This document shows positions 1 through 5,288 of a stretch of 5,288 nt of DNA, in pieces (positions within the stretch are counted from its first letter, which is position 1; every line of letters begins with the position of its first letter). The translations under genes and the position numbers were made by a program. This DNA is from Caldifarciminota bacterium (lineage in GTDB: Bacteria; Hydrothermota; Hydrothermia; S141-80): contig WFYF01000072.1 of the NCBI GenBank assembly GCA_015490255.1, positions 1-5,288 on the forward strand, read 5' to 3'. The notes under the pieces were generated by a model. It saw only the letters and a program-made list of their open reading frames with translations. It was not told the DNA's origin and searched no databases.

Positions 1-276
1 GTGGGTGTGGTCCTGGCCAGCGAGGGGTATCCGGAAAATCCTCAAACCGGCCGCGTGATTGAAGGCCTGGAGGAAGCGGAAAAAATGGACCAGGTGGTGA
101 TCTTTCACGCGGGAACCCGGCTGGTGGACGGCAAGGTGGTCACTTCCGGGGGACGGGTGCTCACCGTGGTGGGCCTGGGGGCAAGCCTAGAAGAGGCCCG
201 GGACCGGGCATACGCCGCGGTGGAAAAGATTCACTTTGAGGGCATGCACTTCCGCAGGGATATCGGTCAGGCATGA
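1..276 (+). CDS. purD: Phosphoribosylamine-glycine ligase (GAR synthetase), C-terminal part only
   Basis: PurD joins phosphoribosylamine and glycine with ATP hydrolysis to make glycinamide ribonucleotide, the second step of de novo purine synthesis, in the cytoplasm. The 91 visible residues match the C-terminal domain of the family: GYPENPQTG (residues 9-17), FHAG (35-38), GGRVL (50-54) and the closing KIHFEGMHFRRDIG (76-89). Full-length PurD is usually about 420-430 residues, so the N-terminal and ATP-grasp parts lie to the left of the window. The GTG at position 1 is therefore an internal valine codon and not a start. The stop codon TGA (274-276) overlaps the guaA start codon in an ATGA, which implies translational coupling of two purine genes. 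The visible part has no disruption. Identification is from recognised family motifs. Confidence 0.95.
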   Translation: MGVVLASEGYPENPQTGRVIEGLEEAEKMDQVVIFHAGTRLVDGKVVTSGGRVLTVVGLGASLEEARDRAYAAVEKIHFEGMHFRRDIGQA

Positions 277-1802
277 AGGTTTCCGAGAAAGTCGCCATCC
301 TGGATTTCGGCTCCCAATATACGAAGCTCATCGCTCGGCGGTTTCGGGAGATGCACGTCTATTCGGAAATCCTCCCCCCCGACAGTCCCCTTGAAGATCC
401 CGCCATCCGGGCGGTGGTGCTCTCCGGCGGACCCCGAAGCGTGTATGAACCGGAGGCTCCCCGTCCCCACCCGTCGGTGTGGAACCGGAATCTCCCCCTC
501 CTGGGGGTGTGCTACGGCCTCCAGCTCATGGCCCACGAACTGGGCGGCCGGGTGGTCCCCTCCGGAAGCCGGGAATACGGTCCTGCCGAGCTGGAGGTGC
601 TGGAGCCCGGCGTGCTGTTCCGGGATCTGCCCCCCCGGTTCCGGGTGTGGATGAGCCACGGAGATCGGGTGGAGGCCCTTCCCCCGGGTTTTCGCCACAC
701 AGCCCGGACAGAAGCCACACCTTTTGCTGCCTTTGAGGACCCCGTGCGGCGCCGGTTTGCAGTGCAATTCCACCCCGAGGTCTCCCACACCCAGCACGGT
801 CGGGAGATCCTGAAGCGGTTTGCCTTTGAGGGAGCCGGCCTTTCTCCTTCCTGGGAGCTTGCGGATTTTCTGAAATCCCAGGGAGAGGAAGTCCGGAGAC
901 AGGTGGGGGATGCCGGGGTGCTCCTCGCCCTGTCGGGAGGGGTGGACTCCTCCACGCTGGCGGCCTTTCTCCACAGGGTGATTCCGGAGCAGCTCTATGC
1001 GGTGTTTGTGGACACCGGGCTTCTAAAAAAGGGAGAGCGGGAGCGGGTGGAACGGATGTTTGCACATCTGCGGCATCTTGTGGTGGTGGATGCCCGGGAG
1101 CGGTTTTTCCAGCGTCTTTCGGGCGTGGTGGACCCTGAAGAGAAACGCCGGATCATCGGACATACGTTTGTGGATGTCTTCCGGGAGGTGGCCCGGGAAC
1201 TCCCCTCCCACGTGCGCTTTCTGGCCCAGGGAACGCTGTATCCCGATGTGATTGAAAGCGGCCACTCCACAGGGCCTGCGGCGACCATCAAAACCCATCA
1301 CAACGTGGGGGGACTGCCGGAAGAGCTGGGCTTTGAACTCCTGGAACCCTTTCGGGAACTTTTCAAGGACGAGGTCCGGGAAATTGCCCGGATGCTGGAT
1401 CTCCCCGGAGAGGTGATCCACCGGCACCCCTTTCCGGGACCGGGTTTTGCGGTGCGCATCCTCGGAGAGGTCACGCCGGACCGGGTCGCCCTCCTGCAGG
1501 AGGCGGACGCCATCATTGAAGAAGAAACCCGGAAGGCGGGATTTTATGAGCATCTGTGGCAGATTTTCCCGGTGCTTGTGCCCCTCTCCACCGTGGGGGT
1601 GATGGGGGATGCCCGGACTTACGCCTGGGTGCTGGCTGTCCGGGCGGTGGTGAGCGAGGACGGAATGACGGCAGACTGGGCCCGGTTACCCCACGCCTTT
1701 CTGGACCGGCTGGCCACGCGGCTTGTCGGGGAAATCCGGGGAATCAACCGGGTGGTGTATGACATCACAAGCAAACCTCCGGGAACCATTGAGTGGGAAT
1801 AG
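273..1802 (+). CDS. guaA: GMP synthase (glutamine-hydrolysing)
   Basis: GuaA converts XMP to GMP using ATP and ammonia released from glutamine, the last step of guanine nucleotide synthesis. At 509 residues it is close to the usual length (about 510-525). The N-terminal class I glutamine amidotransferase domain (about residues 5-185) has nucleophile Cys80 in GVCYGLQ and His167/Glu169 in FHPEVSHTQHG, so the triad is complete. The ATP pyrophosphatase domain follows, with the P-loop SGGVDSS at 221-227. The C-terminal dimerisation domain carries HPFPGPG and GVMGDARTYAWVLAVRAV and ends in PPGTIEWE, a near-canonical GuaA terminus. The ATG at 273 puts the conserved DFGSQYTKLIARR at the expected distance. 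An AGGGA at 256-260 is a rather distant possible ribosome site, and the ATGA overlap with purD makes coupled initiation likely. All key residues I can check are present. Confidence 0.98.
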   Translation: MKVSEKVAILDFGSQYTKLIARRFREMHVYSEILPPDSPLEDPAIRAVVLSGGPRSVYEPEAPRPHPSVWNRNLPLLGVCYGLQLMAHELGGRVVPSGSREYGPAELEVLEPGVLFRDLPPRFRVWMSHGDRVEALPPGFRHTARTEATPFAAFEDPVRRRFAVQFHPEVSHTQHGREILKRFAFEGAGLSPSWELADFLKSQGEEVRRQVGDAGVLLALSGGVDSSTLAAFLHRVIPEQLYAVFVDTGLLKKGERERVERMFAHLRHLVVVDARERFFQRLSGVVDPEEKRRIIGHTFVDVFREVARELPSHVRFLAQGTLYPDVIESGHSTGPAATIKTHHNVGGLPEELGFELLEPFRELFKDEVREIARMLDLPGEVIHRHPFPGPGFAVRILGEVTPDRVALLQEADAIIEEETRKAGFYEHLWQIFPVLVPLSTVGVMGDARTYAWVLAVRAVVSEDGMTADWARLPHAFLDRLATRLVGEIRGINRVVYDITSKPPGTIEWE

Positions 1803-1804
1803 CG

Positions 1805-2179
1805 GTGAGCTGGTATCGCTTTGAGGTTTTCTGGATGGAGCGGGCGGATGAGCCCCCCACCAACGTGTATGAAACGCCGGATGCCCTGGTGGTGGAGCTC
1901 GCGCTGCCCGGGATTCCCCGGGAGGCCATTGAAATTGTGCTGGAAGGGCAGATTCTGCGGGTATCCACGGGGGAACGCCGTTTTCCCCCGCTGCGCCGCT
2001 TCCATCGGATGGGCATTCCCACAGGCCCTTTTCACTTTGAAATGCGAATTCCCGGGGGGTTTGATCCGGAGAGCACGCAGAGCCACCTGATTGACGGAAT
2101 CCTGCAGATCGTGGTCCCCCGAAAACCCCCCATCCAGATCCCGGTTCAGGGAGGAGACAGCCATGGCGGAACACACTGA
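1805..2179 (+). CDS. Small heat shock protein, Hsp20/alpha-crystallin family
   Basis: The family comprises ATP-independent holdases that bind unfolding proteins and keep them available for refolding or degradation. The 124-residue product (from GTG 1805) has an alpha-crystallin domain at about 19-106: NVYETPDALVVELALPGIPREAIEI, then RFHRMGIPTGPFHFEMRIP, then HLIDGILQIVVP, which corresponds to the family's A-x-x-x-n-G-v-L signature (A replaced by H). The C-terminal I-x-I oligomerisation motif is IQI at 110-112. The N-terminal arm is short and aromatic-rich. The start is uncertain. GTG 1805 sits 2 nt after the guaA stop with GAGTGGG at 1791-1797 upstream; GTG 1793 would overlap guaA by 10 nt; ATG 1835 has a good GAGGT at 1823-1827 but drops ten residues. 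The 3' end overlaps lon by 17 nt, which fits a shared proteostasis role. Family call is firm, start and partner substrates are inference. Confidence 0.9.
   Translation: MSWYRFEVFWMERADEPPTNVYETPDALVVELALPGIPREAIEIVLEGQILRVSTGERRFPPLRRFHRMGIPTGPFHFEMRIPGGFDPESTQSHLIDGILQIVVPRKPPIQIPVQGGDSHGGTH
2149..2156 (+). promoter_or_regulatory. Strong Shine-Dalgarno site for lon inside hsp20
   Basis: GGGAGGAG at 2149-2156 lies 6 nt before the ATG at 2163, a near-ideal Shine-Dalgarno match and spacing. It decides the lon start at 2163 over an upstream in-frame ATG at 2091, which would add 24 residues that look like an out-of-frame reading of the hsp20 end. The site is embedded in hsp20 codons, so ribosomes finishing hsp20 pass over it. 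Confidence 0.85.
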
Positions 2180-4514
2180 CAGCGCGGATACACCGAGGGA
2201 AATGCCGGAGCTTCCGGTGCTCCCGCTGCGCGGTGGTGTGCTTTATCCGGGCGTGGTTTTGCCTGTTATGGTGGGGCGTCCCGCCTCCCGAAAACTTGTG
2301 GACGAACTTCTTTCCAGGGGAGAAAAGATCGTTGCGGTGGTGCCTCAGAAGGACCCCGAGGTGGAAGATCCCGCTCCCGAAGACCTCTATCCGGTGGGTG
2401 TTCAGGCCCGGATCCTCCGGATGCTCCGTCTTCCCGGAGACGTGATGCGGGTGGACATCCAGGGGCTGGACCGTTTGCGGGTGCTGGAATGGGTGCGCAC
2501 CGACCCCTACCTCGTGGCCCGTGTGGAAATTCTCTCCGAGCCACCTCTGGAAAAGACCCGGGAGACGGAAGCCCTTCAGCAGTCCCTCTACCAGAGCGTT
2601 CAGGAGATCCAGCGTCTTTCCGAAGATGGGCTTCCCGATGAGTTCATCACGGCAGTTCTCAACACCTCCGAGCTCGGGAATCTGGCGGATCTGATCGCCA
2701 CCCACATGCCCTTTTCGCTGGAAGACAAGGTGCGCATCCTGAAAATCCTGGATCCCCGGGAGCGGGCCCTGGAGGTTCTGAAACTCCTCCAGCGGGAACT
2801 GGAGGTCCTGCGTCTTTCCCGGAAGATTCAGGAAGAGGTGCAGAGCGAAATCTCCCGGGGACAGCGGGAATATTTCCTCCGGGAACAGCTCAAGGCCATC
2901 CAGAAAGAGCTCGGCATGATGGATGACCGGGAGCGGGAACTCGCCGAGCTCCGGGAGGCCATTGAAAAGGCGGACCTTCCCGAGCAGGCCCGGGAAGTGG
3001 CGCTGAAGGAGTGGGAACGCCTGCGCTGGATTCAACCGGCATCCCCGGAATACAACGTGGTGCGAACCTATCTGGACTGGATCCTTTCCCTGCCCTGGAA
3101 GGTGGAGACCCGGGACCGTCTGGACATCCGGAGGGCTCGCCGGATCCTGGACCAGGACCATCACGACCTTGAGCGGGTGAAGGAGCGGATCCTGGAATTT
3201 CTGGCGGTGCGCAAACTCAAGAAAGACGTGAAAGGACCTATCCTGTGCTTTCTGGGCCCACCCGGGGTGGGGAAAACGTCTCTCGGGCGCTCCATCGCCC
3301 GTGCCCTGGGGAGGAAATTCGTCCGGATCTCGCTGGGCGGGGTCCGGGACGAGGCGGAGATCCGGGGACACCGCCGGACCTATATCGGGGCGCTGCCGGG
3401 CCGGATCATCCAGGCCCTGAAACAGGCGGGCTCCCGGAATCCGGTGTTCATGCTGGATGAAATTGACAAACTGGGCATGGACTTCCGGGGAGACCCGGCG
3501 TCAGCCCTCCTGGAGGTCCTGGACCCCGAGCAAAACCACAGCTTCTCCGACCATTACCTGGAAATTCCCTTTGACCTTTCCCGGGTGCTCTTTATCGCCA
3601 CCGCCAACATGGTGGACACCATCCCTCCTCCCCTCCTGGATCGGATGGAGGTGATTGAGATTCCGGGGTATGTGGACGAGGACAAGGTGCAGATTGCGCG
3701 GCATTATCTGATCCCCCGGGCCCTCCGGGAAAACGGTCTGGAAAACGTCCAGGTGCGGTTTTCCCGGAAGGCCATCATAGAGATCATCCGGGGTTACACC
3801 CGGGAAGCGGGTGTGCGGAACCTGGAGCGGGAACTTCACCGAATCGCCCGGCGGATCGCGGTCCGGATTACCACCGAGTCCGAACCTCCCCGGGTTTTTT
3901 CCATCACGGCCCGGAACCTGCACACCTTCCTGGGGCCCCGGCGGTTCCCGCCGGACCTTGTGCGCCGGAAAGGTGAGGTGGGGGTGGCCCCGGGGCTGGC
4001 CTGGACCCCGGTGGGTGGTGAAGTTCTGTATGTGGAAGCCCTGAAGATGCCGGGAGGAAAACAGCTTCTCCTCACCGGTCGCATCGGGAAGGTGATGGAA
4101 GAGTCCGCCCAGGCGGCCCTTTCCCTGCTCCGGGCACGGGCAACCGACTGGGGGATCCCGGGGGATTTTTATGAAAACCACGACTTTCACATCCATATCC
4201 CGGAGGGAGCAGTGCCCAAGGACGGCCCTTCCGCGGGGATCACGATTTTTGTGGCCCTGGCTTCTCTTCTCCTTGAGCGTCCACCCCGGGAGGGTCTGGC
4301 CATGACCGGTGAGATCACCCTCACCGGGCGTATTCTTCCGGTGGGCGGAATCAAGGAAAAGGTCACCGCAGCCCACCGGGCCGGTTTCCGGGAAATTCTT
4401 CTTCCCCGGTTCAACGAGAAAGATCTGGAAGAAATTCCCTCCCACATCCGGAACGATCTCACCTTCCATCTGGTGGATTCGGTGGATCAGGCCTTCAGGA
4501 TCACGTTTGCATGA
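2163..4514 (+). CDS. lon: ATP-dependent Lon protease (endopeptidase La)
   Basis: Lon is a homo-hexameric cytoplasmic AAA+ serine protease that unfolds and degrades misfolded and regulatory proteins. The 783-residue product matches the usual bacterial LonA length (E. coli 784). An N-terminal substrate-binding domain (about 13-205, starting LPVLPLRGGVLYPG) is followed by a charged helical region (about 230-290). The AAA+ module has Walker A GPPGVGKT at 365-372 (Lys371), Walker B VFMLDE at 428-433 (Asp432, Glu433), sensor-1 Asn482, the predicted arginine finger Arg494 in LLDRMEV, and sensor-2 Arg552 in EAGVRNLE. The protease domain has Ser690 in KDGPSAG and Lys733 in GGIKEK, 43 residues apart as in E. 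coli Lon. No transmembrane segments, so this is LonA and not LonB. The start at 2163 is set by its ribosome site and overlaps hsp20 by 17 nt. The stop overlaps the next gene in ATGA. All catalytic motifs are intact. Confidence 0.98.
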   Translation: MAEHTDSADTPREMPELPVLPLRGGVLYPGVVLPVMVGRPASRKLVDELLSRGEKIVAVVPQKDPEVEDPAPEDLYPVGVQARILRMLRLPGDVMRVDIQGLDRLRVLEWVRTDPYLVARVEILSEPPLEKTRETEALQQSLYQSVQEIQRLSEDGLPDEFITAVLNTSELGNLADLIATHMPFSLEDKVRILKILDPRERALEVLKLLQRELEVLRLSRKIQEEVQSEISRGQREYFLREQLKAIQKELGMMDDRERELAELREAIEKADLPEQAREVALKEWERLRWIQPASPEYNVVRTYLDWILSLPWKVETRDRLDIRRARRILDQDHHDLERVKERILEFLAVRKLKKDVKGPILCFLGPPGVGKTSLGRSIARALGRKFVRISLGGVRDEAEIRGHRRTYIGALPGRIIQALKQAGSRNPVFMLDEIDKLGMDFRGDPASALLEVLDPEQNHSFSDHYLEIPFDLSRVLFIATANMVDTIPPPLLDRMEVIEIPGYVDEDKVQIARHYLIPRALRENGLENVQVRFSRKAIIEIIRGYTREAGVRNLERELHRIARRIAVRITTESEPPRVFSITARNLHTFLGPRRFPPDLVRRKGEVGVAPGLAWTPVGGEVLYVEALKMPGGKQLLLTGRIGKVMEESAQAALSLLRARATDWGIPGDFYENHDFHIHIPEGAVPKDGPSAGITIFVALASLLLERPPREGLAMTGEITLTGRILPVGGIKEKVTAAHRAGFREILLPRFNEKDLEEIPSHIRNDLTFHLVDSVDQAFRITFA

Positions 4515-5143
4515 CCGATCGGGGTCTGGTGTTTCTGGCGGTGGTGCTGGCGCTGGGACTCTGGTTCCATGCCAAAACCGAAGAGACGTATGCCCTCCGC
4601 CTTCCCCTGCAGCTGAACATCACGGGGCTGGACACCGCACGTTATGCGGTGATGAGGGTGGAACCGGAAACGGTGTGGGTGGAGATGGAAGACCGGGGGA
4701 AGGTCCTGCTTCTCCATGCCCTTGCTCCGCCTCCCCGGTATGAACTCCGCCTGTCCCGGGCCCGGCTGGGGCGGAACGTGTTCACCCTGGACCCTGTGAA
4801 CGTGCTGTTCAGCGCGGATCGGCCGGCGAAGGTCAAACTCATCCCTCCGAGCATCCTGGTGGTCCTGGATCGGATGGTGCGCCGACGCCTGCCGGTTCGG
4901 GTTCCGGTGGCGTTGCCGGACAGTCTGATCCTCGTGTCCATGACAGTGGAGCCTTCCCGGGTGCGGATCCGGAGTCCCCGGACCGTGGTGAACACCCTCC
5001 ACGCCGTGGTCACCGATACCCTCCGGGTGGAGAGGGCGGCGTCCGTGGACACGACACTCCCCCTGCGGCTGCCCCCTTTCACACAGGCCACACCGGGGAG
5101 TGTGCAGGTTCGCCTGGATGTGCAGAGGCCCGCAGGCTCCTGA
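4511..5143 (+). CDS. YbbR-like (CdaR-type) membrane-anchored protein
   Basis: The 210-residue product has one hydrophobic N-terminal segment (about residues 5-21, GLVFLAVVLALGLWFHA), then a non-cytoplasmic-looking, beta-rich region with two YbbR-like repeats at about 27-121 and 127-206. Each repeat has the family pattern: a strand with hydrophobic alternation (LPLQLNITGL; LPVRVPVALP), a V-x-P-x-x-V turn (VEPETVWVEM; VEPSRVRIRS), a polar middle, and a closing strand, VKLIPPSILVVLDR or SVQVRLDV. In Firmicutes, YbbR/CdaR binds and regulates the diadenylate cyclase CdaA; in other phyla its role is poorly known. No cdaA is in the window. The ATG at 4511 overlaps the lon stop in ATGA, with AGGA at 4497-4500 ten bases upstream, suggesting coupling to lon. 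The protein is shorter than the multi-repeat Firmicutes forms. The family call rests on repeat pattern and topology and not on a search. A generic membrane-anchored beta-rich protein is the alternative. Confidence 0.72.
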   Translation: MTDRGLVFLAVVLALGLWFHAKTEETYALRLPLQLNITGLDTARYAVMRVEPETVWVEMEDRGKVLLLHALAPPPRYELRLSRARLGRNVFTLDPVNVLFSADRPAKVKLIPPSILVVLDRMVRRRLPVRVPVALPDSLILVSMTVEPSRVRIRSPRTVVNTLHAVVTDTLRVERAASVDTTLPLRLPPFTQATPGSVQVRLDVQRPAGS

Positions 5144-5288
5144 TCAGCCCTCCACCCGGCATCCGACGGTATCGGGATTGCCAAAAACAACCGGAGATCT
5201 CCATGGAGCGGTGTATTTTCCGGGACATGAAAAGCATTCCAGTGAGCTTGTGATCATACGGCAAAGCGTTTTCCTTCCTGATGGGGAA
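5144..5288. other. Non-coding or unresolved tail after the YbbR gene
   Basis: No gene is recognisable here. By hand count 5211-5288 holds 36 G/C in 78 bases (46%), clearly below the coding regions, which suits an intergenic stretch. It contains a perfect 10-bp palindrome GGAGATCTCC (5193-5202) and an 8-bp palindrome CTGATCAG over the YbbR stop (5140-5147). A 16-codon reading frame starts at ATG 5203 and stops at 5251-5253, with GGAG at 5193-5196 spaced 6 nt. One plus-strand frame (from 5142) stays open to the window edge without a recognisable product. I see no hairpin followed by a T run, so no intrinsic terminator is called, and no convincing -35/-10 pair. Confidence 0.5.

Noticed and set aside
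1..3. GTG at position 1 as the start of a small 91-residue gene
   Set aside because: The product is clearly the C-terminal domain of PurD, so the frame continues beyond the left edge.
2091..2162. Lon start at ATG 2091, adding 24 residues
   Set aside because: The added residues (MTESCRSW and so on) do not resemble a Lon N-terminus, and the ATG at 2163 has a near-perfect ribosome site 6 nt upstream and gives a 783-residue protein of standard length.
1686..3371. A 561-codon open frame on the minus strand running through the guaA end, hsp20 and the first half of lon
   Set aside because: Its product is rich in His, Pro, Gly and Leu with no recognisable domain, and it lies opposite three well-supported genes. 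The codon bias of the plus strand (few codons whose complement is a stop) explains its length.
3501..4469. A 322-codon open frame on the minus strand opposite the 3' half of lon
   Set aside because: Same explanation: mirror image of lon codon usage, with low-complexity G/P/H-rich translation and no motifs.
5135..5149. Short hairpin GGCT/AGCC around the YbbR stop as a terminator
   Set aside because: Only a 4-bp stem and no T run follows, so it does not meet the pattern of an intrinsic terminator.
5178..5217. TTGCCA and TGTATT as a promoter -35/-10 pair
   Set aside because: The two hexamers are 28 nt apart, far from the usual 16-18, and neither is a strong match.
5079..5264. A 61-codon minus-strand frame at the right end
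   Set aside because: It overlaps 65 bases of the YbbR gene and its product has no recognisable family. A convergent gene cannot be supported.

Overview
The window is a densely packed, single-strand stretch of a GC-rich bacterial chromosome. Five genes point the same way: the 3' end of purD, then guaA, a small Hsp20-type heat shock gene, lon, and a membrane-anchored YbbR-domain gene. All are intact except purD, which is cut by the left edge. There are no mobile elements, CRISPR repeats, tRNA or rRNA genes, and no frameshifts are visible in the recognised genes.

Layout. Positions 1-276 encode the C-terminal domain of PurD (purine synthesis). 273-1802 encode GMP synthase. 1805-2179 (start uncertain; 1793 and 1835 are alternatives) encode a short alpha-crystallin-domain holdase. 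2163-4514 encode a full-length ATP-dependent Lon protease with all AAA+ and Ser-Lys catalytic motifs. 4511-5143 encode a protein with one N-terminal membrane segment and two YbbR-like repeats. The last 145 bases hold no gene I can recognise and are lower in GC.

The junctions are the most notable feature. purD/guaA and lon/ybbR share 4-nt ATGA stop-start overlaps, guaA/hsp20 are 2 nt apart or overlapping, and hsp20/lon overlap by 17 nt, with the strong lon ribosome binding site inside the hsp20 coding sequence. There is no room for an internal terminator between genes, so the five are probably one transcript with translational coupling. Functionally the string joins purine nucleotide synthesis (PurD, GuaA) to protein quality control (Hsp20 holding unfolded proteins, Lon degrading them) and then to an envelope protein whose family regulates diadenylate cyclase in Firmicutes.

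Organism. A GC content around 60-65% in coding parts, a strong preference for the CGG arginine codon and this gene order suggest a Gram-negative-type or candidate-phylum bacterium. Gemmatimonadota or a relative is a guess from memory of gene order and is weakly held. I see no evidence for a wholly new system. The closest to a novel lead is the tightly coupled hsp20-lon-ybbR unit.
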